A stretch of 64,000 nt of DNA from Phyllostachys edulis (taxonomy: Eukaryota; Streptophyta; Magnoliopsida; Poales; Poaceae): positions 108,258,826 to 108,322,825 of the forward strand of contig CM070546.1 in the NCBI GenBank assembly GCA_036346405.1, given 5' to 3'. Each line of letters starts with the position of its first letter. Positions within the stretch are counted from its first letter, which is position 1. The notes beneath the pieces are model-generated. The model was not told the DNA's origin. It did no database searches and was given only the letters and a program-made list of their open reading frames with translations. The position numbers were made by a program, and so were the translations under genes. Below are positions 20,198-32,915 of this stretch, one piece after another.

Positions 20198-23100
20198 TGT
20201 GAGAACCCGGAGTATTAAACTTGTAATACTTAACCATCAAATTGGTCCTAGCATTACAAATAAAATATCCCGATTCTCGGCGTATATGTACTTCCCAGAA
20301 TTGCAGTACACATACCCTATACAAAAATTTAGCATTCATTCCATACACAAGTCATTACATTACCAAGTCTACAAGCTTACAACATAAAGGAAATACAAGT
20401 TCATATAACAAAAGTAGGGCCAACTGGCCAAATGACAAGGTAAGTAACCAAAGTAGCAGCTGAAACACAAGCCATAAGATGGCGATAAACAAAAGCCAAA
20501 CAGTTTGCCATTACCCACAAGGCAATCGACCGGGCCGCCAAGCTAGTCGTCCTGTACGAAGTCGATCTCACAATAGTCGATCCCTTGGGGATCAACCTTC
20601 TTTGCAACAAATAATTAAGCAAACCAAATGAGTACAAAAATGTACTCGCAAGACTTACGTGTAGTGTACCAGCCTATCCATAGCTACATGCAAGCTTATT
20701 TAAGTGGAGGAGGCTCTAGACTCATTTTCAGCATAAAGCAAGTTTTCATTTGCAATAATGTAATATATTTAAAGCAGTTTTACAATCTATTTTTATTTGA
20801 CAAAAACAGCGAGATACAAGTAACAATAATAACAAGACATCCTGAAAGTGGCTAACACAATAGCCACCACAACAATAGCATGAATTCCCCATTCATACCA
20901 CCCACATCAAGTTTTTACATTAACATTCTAAAATGTTAAGTCTAACTCTTGCAAATCCAATTCCAAGCGTGTCCATAACCTAGGACGAGGCTATTCGAAT
21001 AGTTTGAACCCTGCAGGGGTGTACCAATGTACCCACATGTCAGACCGCCTTTTCACCAAGCTATTTAGCACACTTCCTTTGGTATGCCGGCACGGCTAAG
21101 TCCTACGAGATATTTCCAATATTGTGCATTAACTACGAGTCAACCATATGGAAGAAGCCCATATGTTGATACGGAGTCATCAAAGATGCTCACCGCCTTT
21201 ATAAAGGACGATGCTCCTCGTAGTGGATAACCTCCACCACTACTCACCCAAACACACACAAGTTTCTTTTTCAACACAACGCACACAACCACCATGCGAC
21301 CCGGAGCTAACACACGCCAAAGTACTAAGTCAAGAGAGGTTCCATATGCCTCTCATGTGGTTAGCATGCAATTATGCTTGGTTTTGGTGAAACAAGATGT
21401 TCGGTCCTTGTTGACCTAGGCAAGACATTCACACACCCAATATCACACCATCCAACCACTTGCCCAAGTCTAAATCATTTCATTTACGCTTTTAGTTTTC
21501 AAAGTAATATAGCACAAGGTGCTGGACATAGTGTAATAAAATGATTTGTGTGATCAAAGTTATCGACTAAGTCGATAACCGCCCAATTCTACCGGTAGCT
21601 AAGCATTTCTAAGCATGACACCGTAAAGACAATAAAAGAGCATAATTCAACCACCGGGCTCTAATTCACCGGCGAGATTAATACCTTATGTTTAGTGGCA
21701 GGGGATAATAATTTAAGGGCAACCATGCAATAGGAATAACTACCTCTAATCGGGAAAATAAACTTTGACACAAAAGCATGCACACGTACAATTTGTAAAC
21801 AAAGTATTAGACTTTGAAAGTAATAGGATTATTATGATCAAACTGCTTGCCTTTACTTGCTGGTACTCTGGACATTCTCAAGACCATTGCGGTTGCACTC
21901 CCGAATCACCATCATCTAACGAAAAGAATCGACAAAGCAAAAGCATCGAATAAACACCAAAATTCCAAAGACTCCAAAAATTATGAAATTAATATAGAAG
22001 GTAGATTATGATTTTATATGAATTTAGAATAAAAAAATTATCTGATTTAGAGTTTGTATGTAAGAGTTATGGCCATTTGAAAATCAGCAATTGAGAAAAA
22101 TTAGTGAAAATTCCGTTCTTTGTAGTTTCTGTCCGAAATTATTGATTTTAGCAAAAATTTCTGGAATAGTGGTGGATATAAAAATTACATAAATGGATAG
22201 AGGATAAAATTATATGAACAACCCAATTGGATTCATCTCATTTGGAGTTCAAATGAATTTCTTATGAATTTTTGAAGTTAATTCAAGTTATAGTGTAAAG
22301 ACACTTCATTCCTGAAATTAATTCTAAATCCGAATTTTTCTGTAACAGTAACATGTTCCAAACTTATGCCAAGTTAAAGTACATTAAAAAATAAAACTAA
22401 CAAAATTGGTTTCACACGAATTGGAGTTAAAATGAATTAGTTATCATTTACTGAAATTGACTCTATAGCATAAGCTAAGTCTCTTTGTTCATTACGAATA
22501 AACCTTTTTGAGACATGTTCTTAGATTAGTTCCCTCTTTTAGCCTAGATGCTAATGACTTCAGCAAAAATTCTAATCTCAAATATTTGCCAACATATTAA
22601 TTCTTTGCCAAAACAAAGCATTCTCAGTTTGTTAAGGACATTCATAGATGCTTATTTTTTGATTTGCTTGCCTTCTAAATAATTTTACTCTTTTAGATTA
22701 AATACTAATGGCTAGTTAATAAAAGGTTTACTTTACGGATTTTTGACTTAGGGTATTATCTAATGAATTTCTCTAAATCCATACTGATATGAGTTGGTAC
22801 CTTAATCACTGTACTTACTTTGATTAACCTTCTCATTCAACATTTCCTCCTTAAGGCTATTTGTTTGTCTTTGCTAGTTAGATAAAAGTTCAATGGTTAA
22901 GTGAGCCAAGGACATTTGGAACCACTTGTATTAGCAAGGTTATTAATATATTGACAAATTTGATCATTAATAGATTATCTCTACTACTCAACCGACAGAC
23001 AATACATAGTATTGCTGAAATATAGTGCTGCAATCTAACTTCTTTCAAAACTCAACTTCAAATTGGTTAAACCATTTGAGTGATCAAATAACTAATTGCA

Positions 23101-25491
23101 TTAATACTATGATTTAACCAATTGTATTAGGATGTCACTAGCACTGACCTTATCTGATCATGCATTTCCAAATTGAGGATTTGCTAAGAGAAGGAGTATT
23201 TGTTAACTCAATTTCTTAATACTCCAAAAATTCATCTGTTAAACAATTTGGGTGATTCATAATCATTCAACAGGTTTATAAGTCCTCTGCCAATTCAGAT
23301 TTTTATCTACACACTTCCCTTCTCTGTTTGTTTTCTAAAATTCTCAACGTAATTGGTTTTGATTCTTGATCATGCACCTACAAGAACATCTTACGGAATT
23401 GAGTCTTGACAATTACATTGCTTATTGGAATCACTTATGCATTTGCTAATTAGGTTTGAGTAATCAAAAGGTCTAGTAGCAGATTGGTTTCACATTACCT
23501 TACTGAGGAGCACTACTACAAAGATCAAAGAGAGAGTTTAAGACAGAGACAAAGAACAAGGAGGCCAGTACAGGGGAAACTCGGCCGGCCCGGTTCATGG
23601 CTCATCGCTGGTGGAGGAGTGGTGGTGAGGCAAAAGCGACCACGAAAATGGGTTGTACAGAGAGCTGGAAGGCTAGTGGTGGTGGCTTTAGGGCTCAGGC
23701 GGCAAGTGGCCGGCCTTGGCAAAGCGGCGGTGGTGGCCGTGGGGAGAAACAAAGCGGCGGCGCTCGGGTGATGTTGGGGCCTAATTAAGAGGAACATGAG
23801 GGCCGAAAGAGTACCATGAGCATGCCGGAGAGGTCGGAGAAGGCGGAGGGTGGCCGGAGTGAGCTGTCTGCGGCGACCCGAGGTGGCGCAAGGTGGTACT
23901 CGACGGCGGTGACCTGGGAAGGAAAAGGACATGGGTGAGTGATAGGGTTGAGTAGAGGGATGTAAAAGGAAGCTCATGGCGGAAGGAATCAGGCTTGGGC
24001 TCGCCGGAGGAGACACGGCGGCGGTGGCGGCGGATTTGGCCGGAATTGGAGAAGACCCGGGTGCGCACAGCTCCACGGTGGCGTGAACCCCGAATTGATG
24101 GAGGGTTGGCATCCTCGTGGTGAGAGGCACCGCGTGACGCGGTTGGGGTTGCCGAAGATCATCGGAGTGGCCAGAGAGATGGGGACACCATGGCGGCCGA
24201 GCGGCGGCTTGGCTTGAGTTCCTTGTTGTGCAGCAGAAGAAGGAGGACAAGGGGAATGGAAAGGAGGACAAGGGAGCAGGCTGTCCTTCTTATGGTGATG
24301 GGCGGAGTGTGCAAGGTGGAGGCGGCATGGGCGACGGGAAGCCGTGGCGGCCATGCAAGGCGTCTTGTTGTCTTTGTCATTCTTCTTGCTCGCAGCGTGG
24401 AGAGAGGCCCTGCGAAAGGGGCATGCGATCAACCGTAGAGGAAGGACGAGAAAACCAGGAGCGTGCGGCCAAGACCGTGGGCGGGATGGTCCGAATCTGG
24501 GGGCAAGCTTGGCGCGTGCACATAGATGAGCAGCCGCATGGCCGTGGCGCTGGCGAGCGCAGGCTTAGCGTCGTGGAGAAGAATGCCTGCCGATGGGACC
24601 GGTAGGTCAGTGAAGGAGGGGTAAGGTGACTTGGGCGAGTTGGTTCGGTGGGAACCTGGTTTGAACCAGAGGAACAGTGAAGAGGTGAGTCAGGAATAGG
24701 TTTTTTCTAATTTTGTACAAATAGGCTGAGTTAGTTTGGTGATTTTTAGACAGAGATGTCTAGCTCCAAAAATCAGGAAAATTTTAGGGCAGGTAGAGGA
24801 CCTAGTGAATAATATGGTGTAAAATTTTTATAGTTTTTCATCTAACACATTTTTCCATAAAATTGTTTGAAATTCCTGTTTTAGGTATTTGACTTTTAAT
24901 TTACAAGTTTGACTGGTTGCTTAAAAATAGTAATTAATTTCTAAAAATTATGAAATTTTTAGAGTGAGTCTCTAATATGTTCCAGAACCTAGGAAAAATA
25001 TTTCCAGGCACTGTTCACTTGAGTTGTTTGTATTTTAAATTCAAAATCAAATTTGAACATGCAAAATGAGAAGAAACCAAACAACCTCCAATATTCAGAA
25101 AATCCAAACAAGCATAACAGAGTATATCAAATATAAATAACATATTCCCAGCTTTGAGTCCCACTATATTTTCAAAATAGAAATCAGTTTGTATTTCTAA
25201 GCTATAGAAAATATTTTTTCAAGTTTGAAATGGAGGAGTATTGGGTTACTAGGTTTCAATCTAGTCTTCAAAATCAAGGGATTTTCTACATAGGGTTTTA
25301 TACCCTACTCTGAACTAGGTTTTCAAACTCTTGACAAACTTTTATTTTGTTTGAAGATTTTCATTTCTAGGCTTCCGAAAACCAGGTTGTAACATATTTA
25401 CTTTGCAGCAAAAGTTTTAAAAACATCCAAAATTTAACAAATGCACAGTAGATGCTTAGCTAAACCAACTTAGGGATTTTGGGCTATTACA
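20198..25491 (-). mobile_element. Probable solo gypsy LTR (5.3 kb, minus strand)
   Basis: Read on the minus strand it runs from TGTAATAGCCC (25491) to GGGTTCTCACA (20198), with TG...CA ends. Its internal order is the same as in the other gypsy LTRs here: a short A/T-rich start, a GC-rich promoter-like block (24660-23500), a long A/T-rich block with AAAATTATGAAAT strings, then the conserved palindrome CTATTCGAATAG (20991-21002) beside CTGCAGGG. No internal domain adjoins either end. I could not see a clean target duplication (flanks CAGAG and GCAGG). Open frames in 23484-24605 are GC-block artefacts. Confidence 0.6.
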
Positions 25492-26607
25492 GCAGGTCTA
25501 CTAGTATTTACTCAACACTGCAACATTACGAGTCCTGCAGCATTTACTCCGCTGGAGGGTGTCGAAGGATGGGCTCCTTCCGCCATACGACACCGATAGC
25601 TTTCTCACCCCAAACCCTAGATCTCCATGATCGCACATTCAGAGCTCCACTGGAGAATCAAGTGGTGGAAGCGTTCAATCGACAAGCGATTTGAGGGCGG
25701 GAAGGAGGTTCGAGGGAGATTGACCCGCTAGTGAACTTACTGAGGAGGGAGGATCCTACCGGTTAAATGGTGGGAGGTTTGGGGCTCAGTTAGGCACGCC
25801 ACGTCATCTCTTTTGTTTGGTCTGTCAGATCTTCTTTCCTCCGTTTCTCGGTCGTCGGATCCACGCGCGTTTGCTCCGCTACCACGCAATCGAGCTGCCG
25901 GTCGCTCCACGCGTGGGCCCCACCCACGTGTGTGAGTCCTCCCACGCAGCGTACTTCTCTAATTTGCTTTCTCACTCTGTCCCATGCCGTGGGCCCACCG
26001 GCCTTCCGATTCGGTGCACGCGTTCAAGGACGCGTAAGGCCTACTAGTTGCCAGGACTCGAGGGAGCAGCGGGAGCTCGAGAGGAGCTCAAATCGAGGAT
26101 GGCCCAAGACCTTGATGGCTGGGTTGGATTCAGGTTTGGCCCAACCTTCTGTCTCTGCATCCCCATTCTACGCGTGTCTCTCCTCTGGATCGTCAGATGG
26201 GAGAGAAGGATCGTCAAATTTGGCTTCCTCCTTCCATGAGAGAGAATCATTTCCCCACCTTGCTGTTCACCACAAACACATATGGCACGAACCCGATTCT
26301 AGGGTTAACTACGGCGGAGCGAAGCCTCGGATTCCAAATTCGAGGGCGGCTCTAGCTGAGGAGTCGCCGAGAGTCGGAGTTGGAGGCGGTGCAAGTCGGT
26401 GGGGTGGTACGGTGGTCGGCGATTTGAGGAGCTTCGCCAAAGTGATAGCGAAATCAGGAAACCCAAGTCCACAGAGTTGGAGGGCGACGATGGTGGAACG
26501 AGGTGGTGGAGGGTAGCGGAATCTACGCGAAGGAATTGGAGGCCGCAATGGACAAGGAGCGGGGAGACCTCAGGGACTGGGTGATGCCAGGTTTGGGGGT
26601 GGCCGAG
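25492..26607. other. Unassigned GC-richer stretch between two gypsy LTRs
   Basis: No recognised domain in any frame, including the 194-codon frame at 25932-26516. The minus strand from about 26560 to 26250 is C-rich and then reads TTAACCCTAGAATCGGGTTC, resembling the leader and start region of a plant gene, but no homologous coding sequence follows. Probably an eroded or captured host fragment. Confidence 0.3.
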
Positions 26608-29164
26608 TTGCACTTTGTAGACATGTGGTTGTACTTGTTTAACACAGGAGGTCATGGCAAGATTAAGTCCTTAATCCATCCAGACGGTTCTTTCCTCATA
26701 CCAGCCATTCTCGTGCTCCTTAAGCGCACCCACCACCTTTCCATCCACTCAGATGTGGTAGTAGCAATTATTAGGGTTTTGAGGAGTAAAACCAAATTAT
26801 TCCATTTCTTTTAGTCAATGGACCATCAATGACTACCTAAATCATTTCATGTTTGAAGAATGATGATTGAGACATTTAATGTCCCGGTACTTAAGCAAGA
26901 CTAGCATGTCGCTTAAGTACAACCTATAACTAGTATTACCATATAGATTACTAGGGTGACAAAGGAATAATGGATTCAAATTTTCATGGATAGCATATTA
27001 ATTAATTAATCATCAAATGGGTATTTAACTACATTAAACTTTAACATACATTTGATTAAAGAGTTAAAGCATGCAATTTTGGTAATTTAAATGAATATAA
27101 TTTGTTTAAAATGTAGGCTCAATATGATCAAAGTATTGACTCGTCTTGGTGAAAGGCAAGAGGATCTTGATATTCTTGGGCTTGATCAACTTGGGAGTCT
27201 CCTGCGTCTTCAAATCCTAATCGGGTGAAAATACCCGAAAAAGGCACAACGGCAAAGAGAGCAAATAAATACACAAGAATACACAAATGAACTCCAAATT
27301 GAACAAGACCTATGCCATTAGAAAGATCTTGAATTAACACAATTTTAGAAATTTATTTCATAATTTTTGGAGTTATAATGGAGGAGAACGGAATTATTGA
27401 AGATGGAATTGAATTAAAGAAAGAGAGGGGGGGGGATGAGTGCACAGCACAATGCGTGGAATCGGTTCATGCGCATTGAAACGCTGGTCCATGGGAATAG
27501 GGAACCGTGGGTCCCACACGTCATTGAGAGGAGGGGGAAAATCCTGGGTGGTTAAATTTAATGACTATCATTACTATGCGTGCGGGGTCCAGTGGCAGTG
27601 AGCCCACGGGGGGTTTTAAGACATCACTTAAAGGGTCAAAGATTAAATAGGGTTTAACGGTTTGCCATTAAGGCTTAATGATGAGCACACATGGGGCGGT
27701 CTGAAGGTGACACACGTGGGTGCTCCTTGGGTGCTAAACTTGGAGCTCGCCGCCACGAGGAGAGGAAGCGGCCGGACATGTAGGGTTGAGAGCCCTCGGC
27801 AAAGCGGACCAGTGATGGTGAAAGCGGTATGGAGGGGCTGTGGCCTTGGCCAGGTGGTGGCGAAAGTGGCTCGGTGTGATGTGGAGGCGGTTCAGTGGCC
27901 CTAGCGAAATGAGTGAGAGCAGGAAAGAGCGAGGTGAAGGGGAACTCACCAAGCCAACAATGGCAGCCGGAGATGGGCGGAGGGTGAGGATCGATGACGA
28001 GGAAGGACTCGGCCAGAGCCGAGGGAGAAGGCCAAATTCGGCATTCCTGCTGAACCAAACCCAAAATTACATTAGGGGAAAAGCTCACGGGGGGCCAAGG
28101 CATAAGGTGACGTGGGTGGTGCGGCCGGAGAGTGGCCGGAGCAGCAGGACGCTGGTGGGGGTGGCGGCGGCCAAAAGAAGGAAACACTGGTGGAGGCTCT
28201 GTGGACTTACCAGGAACAAATGGAGCAGCGCGAGGGAAGCAGGGGGGCAAAGGAGAGCTTAAATTGCCAAAGGGGGAGGGTTGTGGCTGCGACACGTGCG
28301 TGCGCTACACCTGGTCTGGACCGACCAAGGACGGGTGTGGGGGCGGCGATACGAGGCGAAGGCTTTGGGCGTCCATGTTGGCGGTGGGCCAGCGTCTTGT
28401 TCTGTGATCTTGACGACACAGTCCTCGAGCTCTGTCTTGGCGAGGACAATGAGGACAGCGTGACGCGGGCGCTCAACCTGGACTGGGCAAACGAGTGCAG
28501 TCGACGACTTGTGGCACACCATGGCGCGGCGCGGTTTCGGACCGGTTAGTCGAGGCGCGGGACGGCGTGCATCACGGTTGTGCTTTCGGCGGAGAGAGAG
28601 GTGAGGCGTTTGCTCCAAGGTCGTGGCGGCCAGGGGAGTTGGTGGTGGCCGAGAGGGCAATGACATGAGGGAGTTGGTGGGCTGCAGAGGCGGCAGAGGA
28701 GGCGTCGGCGCGACGGCGGCCACGACATGGAAGCAAGGGAGAGGGAGCAACCTGGTGTGGCTTGACCCGAGGTAGGGGACGACCAGGCGGTTGTTGGCCA
28801 AGAAAAGGAGAAAGAAACAGGAGCCGGGCCTAGGCAGCGGCTAGGCCGAGAGGGCCAAAGGAAAAGGCCGGGTGGCTTGGGCCGGGGCAGGCCAAGAAAA
28901 GAGGGGAAGGGGAGTGGGTCGGCCCAAGGGCAATGTGGGCTGAGCCCAACAGAGAAAGAACAAACAAAACGAGAAAAGGGCCCAAAACCGAAAACGGGGA
29001 AATTCAAACTTGAATTTGAATTTCAGAATTTGAGGAGGTTTGAAACACAAACCCGAGCTTAAGGAAGCTAGAAGGTTTTCGGAAATAGTTTGCTAGTTTG
29101 AAATATGACGAAGGACGAAAACCGAAAGGGTAGTTACTATTCCTGTCTAGAAAAAGCGGGGCGT

Positions 29165-29168
<4 letters not shown>
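26608..29168 (-). mobile_element. Truncated gypsy LTR related to element B (minus strand)
   Basis: On the minus strand it starts TGTAACGCCCCG at 29168. It passes through a GC-rich block (28980-27680), then follows the element B LTR phrase by phrase, for instance CAATTTGGAGTT, AGGATTTGAAGAC, CAATACTTTGATCATATTGA, GCGACATGCTAGTCTTGCTT and CTCCTCAAAACCC. The match stops near 26608 at CACTTTGTAGAC..GTTGTACTTG, which corresponds to B position about 9160. The last ~1.2 kb of the LTR is thus missing. Open frames in 27660-28800 are GC-block artefacts. Confidence 0.75.

Positions 29169-29210
<42 letters not shown>
29169..29210. repeat. (TA)n microsatellite at an LTR boundary
   Basis: Twenty-one uninterrupted TA units lie directly against the TGTAACG end of the truncated gypsy LTR. 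Insertion into a TA-rich site, or expansion after insertion, are both possible. Confidence 0.95.
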
Positions 29211-29214
<4 letters not shown>

Positions 29215-30003
29215 AAACAACCTAGACTGGATTTTGGTGTACTCCACTAATCCTCGAACCATGATCCACTAAACCAGCGTCTCAGAATCTCAGGTCGTTG
29301 GGTCACTATACTCGTAATCCCAACTATAGAGCAACAACTAAGGGGTATTGGGTCATCTTCCCCTAAAAGACTAGCCTAAGAGGTATGTACACCCTCACAC
29401 TTATAAATTGTGCTATATCTCATCCTACAGCCGATGTGGAACTATCCAAAAAAATCTCCCCCTCACATCGGGGGTGTTCCCTGACATCTGTCCTCAGCAA
29501 CCGTGAGGTCTCAGATATATCCGGAATATCTGGGCTCTGATGCCAATTGTTGCACGGTGCCATACTACCATCGGACCGCTAAACCAGCGTCTGATATAGG
29601 ACCCGCTAAACTAGCGTCCTAGCCTCAGGTCGTTGGGCCACTATACCCGCAGGCCCAACTATAGAACAACAACCAAGTGTCTTGTGTCATCTCTCCCAAA
29701 AGAGACTATCCCAACAAATCCCCCTCACAGATCATGTGTGCTCCCTGGCTACCATGAGACCTGAGATGTATCTAGGATATTTGGGCTCTAATACCAATTA
29801 TTGTGCAACACCATCAGACTGCTAAACCAGCGTCTGATCCTGGGTCTACCAAACCATCGCCCTGACCTCAGGTCATTGGGCCGCTATATCCGTAAGTCCA
29901 ACTACAGAGTAATTACCACAGGGTCTTGGGTCATCTCCCCTAAAAAAACTAATATGATAGGTGGATACAGCCCCACCCTTATAAATCATGCTTTGTGGGG
30001 GAC
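29211..30003 (-). mobile_element. TRIM-like tandem small LTR array (three LTRs)
   Basis: Three related units at about 29215-29381, 29548-29716 and 29801-29960 share CTAAACCAGCGTCT, CCTCAGGTCGTTGGG, CCAACTA and GGGTCATCT. The middle one is bounded by TGTTG...CAACA and is 169 bases. On the minus strand a primer-binding-like string directly abuts two of them, ATTGGCATCAGAGCC (29534-29548) and ATTGGTATTAGAGCC (29787-29801). A G-rich polypurine-like tract (GTGAGGGGGAGATT) lies in the first spacer. The order is LTR-internal-LTR-internal-LTR, with internal parts of only about 165 and 85 bases and no coding. This fits a TRIM/SMART-type non-autonomous element expanded by LTR recombination. Confidence 0.7.
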
Positions 30004-32115
30004 TGTAGGACAGGAAAGGCGACTAGAGGGGGTGAATAGACGCTTTCTCTATTTTTCACCTCGATCGAACTCAACACTACTTTCACTCCAATAGCTATAA
30101 AAGCTATGAAGATATGTATACAGGCACGGCGGATGACCTGTGTTGAATTCGATCAAAACCCCGAAGCAAAAGCCTAATCAACTAAAAGCTGCATCAAGCA
30201 CATCAACAAGTCAATGCCGAAAGCCTCTGCTACTAGCAAAGCAAAAATACTAATCTGGAGCAGCAAAGGCACAGCAACAACTACAAACCGATGATTAAGC
30301 AGCCAGCAATCTGAAACTACAGATCTTTGATGGCAGCCGCAAGGAATCAACAAAATCGAAACAAGGATTCGGTTCAAAAACTGATTCTTGTAGTAGTACT
30401 ACAAACGGCCGCACAGGACTTCTAATTTTTTTGCAGGGGCCTCTAACTCTCCGAGGAACAAGCCGCCAGATCTACTCATTTTCCGCCCGGCCACCCTATT
30501 CTCCAGCGGCAGCAAGAACAAGCCGCCACCATGCATCAAGTTTTTCTAGGGGGACAGGACGAACAGGCGCCAATTTATCAAGCAAATAAAGAACTGGATG
30601 GGACACGCATCAAGTTGGCAGCCGGCTCAAGACAATAAAATAATCCAAAAGGCTAATTGATGGGAGATGAAACTAACACCTCATCGCATAAAAAAAATTG
30701 AAACGGCTTCGACCACTGAGCAATCAAAGCGACTAAACAGAGACTTCAACACATCACGAGGCAAAGCGATCTTGGGAGATCACGCAACACAAATCAAGCA
30801 GTATTTGGACTTCTTATGGAGCTTCTGCAGACGCGCCGCCCGATCGATTTTACTGGCGACTCAGCAGGCGCGCCGCCACATCTTTGCTGATACAGGCGTT
30901 CACAGAATTTTTTCAAGACGCCGCACTACTTTCCTACCGGCGCATCAATGAGCAACAAGTACCGAGCGGAACAAGGTCTTATGTCGAGAGAAAACAAACG
31001 CCGCGACAAAGACGTCAGAGCTACAAGCCGACCTCACGGTGCGGCGGAATAACCAAAGCAAATGATTCGGTTGTACACACTGATGTGACAAGTAATAAAA
31101 AAAAACTTACAACCAAGATCAATAGCATTCACGCAGAGGCAAAAGGCTGGCCAAGATCCGGTTTCTACGAGCACAGAACCGGCCGTCGCCCATTCAGTTT
31201 TTTTCTTTTCTGCTTAGCTCTCCACAGGCGCCGCCATTTTTCCTACGGGGCGCCGCCACAGCTCCAAAAGCGCCCCTATTTTTTTTCTCTCAGCAGCCCC
31301 AAAACCTAATATCCCATCCAGATCCTTATAAAGGGCAGCCTCTAACCCTAATAACCAAATGGGCTTCCGTTAAGGCCCAACAACAACGGAACACATACGC
31401 ACGCAAATTAAAGCGCCGTCTTCAATTCTCTTGACTTAAACCACTTCCTTTGCGCCATCCCGCGCCGTGGTTTAGCCAAAAGGTCACCAAGATGGTATTT
31501 GGTAAAATTACCAAAATACCCCTTCTCGATCTTTTCCGAAGACCGAGTCCAATCCTGTTGAAGCAATCGCCTGCTTCGCCACGTGTAGGTTGATCAACGG
31601 CTCCATGTCGTCAAGTCTCTCCCGTCTGAATCCCACCGGCACCACTGAGCACTTGCAACGACTCCCACGCCGGTTGATCCAACCAGTCGCACCGAACTGC
31701 CCGTTCTGTCATCCTTGTCCATTCTGTGCCACGCTTGAGTCATATGACCTCACCCGGCATCCATGATCGTTCTGGACCTCAGCTCTCCAAGCTTAGTCCC
31801 GATCCTCCTCGCCGTTGACCGTCATTGACCTGCAAGCCACCTGCACAGCAATAGACAAGCAAACACGAATCCGGGAACAAGTTCTTCACAACTTGACCCA
31901 CGTTAGCTCAAAACATGCAATATGCAACACATATGGATATGACCTATCCCAAAATCAATTCACCACTTATATCAACATTGACACTAAAAAGCCGGTCGGA
32001 CGCGTGACTGTGAATCTGAAACTTTGTCGAAAACACTTGAAACTTCAAACCAAAAGCACTATTGCCAATTGTTTCATCATCCTAAGATCATGGGCATATC
32101 CCCATGATATCCATA
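30004..32115 (-). mobile_element. Solo Copia LTR (2.1 kb, minus) inside the TRIM array
   Basis: The left end TGTAGGACAGGAAAGGCGAC and right end CCCATGATATCCATA are the reverse complement of the ends of the Copia LTRs at 39602-41355 and 52265-54007. The flanking five bases are identical, GGGAC at 29999-30003 and 32116-32120, so insertion and later LTR-LTR recombination are well supported. The TRIM sequence resumes at 32116 (TATCCAACATG matches its first unit's ACTATCCAAAAA). The LTR is about 350 bases longer than the two in the full element and is diverged inside. The frames 30667-30951 and 30884-31309 are not genes. Confidence 0.85.
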
Positions 32116-32559
32116 GGGACTATCCAACATGCACTTTGTCTTATGATGATGTAAGCCCACCCCTTCCACGGTAACAGCAAGAGTCCAATTCAGTAAAGCC
32201 TCCGAAAACTATTTGGTGAAAACGTGTGTGCTTGCAATTACTTTCTTATGGGGTTTTTCTCATTCTCTATCCTTTCTTGGGTGAAGTCGATTCAAGCTAG
32301 ATACGTCAGAATGTCTAGTCAGTTGCAATCTTGTAGACATTATTCCATACAATTAGACAAAAGAAGTTGAAAAGTACTAACTTTGCCTAAATCTTATCCC
32401 TTCTGCTACAATTCTTGCTATAAGCATTTGCCTTTCCTCAGCAAAATTGTAATCTTCAGAGTTTAGATGCTTTTGCTCATTGCTCTGCAAACTTTCCAGG
32501 TCAATTTCTGCAAGGACTAAACTTCTGAGTTCAGTGGAACGGCAATATTGACAAAAAAA
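32116..32559 (+). other. TRIM tail, then upstream/leader region of the LEA_2-type gene
   Basis: The first ~50 bases continue the interrupted TRIM unit. The remainder is A/T-rich host sequence leading to the ATG at 32560, including a run of A just before the start. No other gene was recognised. Confidence 0.5.
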
Positions 32560-32902
32560 ATGAAGCACACGACATCGGACTCCGACGTGACAAGCCTCGC
32601 AACCACGTCGCCGTCCAGGTCCCCGAAGCGCCCTGCGTACTATGTCCAGAGCCCGTCGCGTGACTCCCACGATGATGGCGACAAGTCGTCGTCGATGCAG
32701 GCAACGCCGGTGTACAACAGCCCCCTTGAATCCCTTTCGCACCCGTCCTCCGGTCGGCATTCCAGATCTTTGTGTTAGTGACATATGTATATTGTGTTAT
32801 TCTCCATTGTTATGAGAGGTTATTTACATATTCACCACCTGTACTTTGTGTATATATACTGGCCCTATGGTCCCCTAGAAATACAAGTTGCTATTCCTAA
32901 CA

Positions 32903-32915
32903 TGGTATCAGAGCC
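32903..32915 (+). other. Primer binding site of Copia element 1
   Basis: TGGTATCAGAGCC directly abuts the left LTR and matches the initiator methionine tRNA 3' end. Confidence 0.9.

Noticed and set aside
23484..24605. Overlapping frames of up to 248 codons on both strands
   Set aside because: GC-rich block inside the 5.3 kb gypsy LTR. Open frames on both strands with no domain are expected from composition.
25932..26516. 194-codon frame
   Set aside because: No domain and mixed composition. It lies in an unassigned GC-rich stretch where several other frames are also open.
27660..28800. Frames of up to 206 codons on both strands
   Set aside because: They lie in the GC-rich block of a truncated gypsy LTR and have no recognisable motif.
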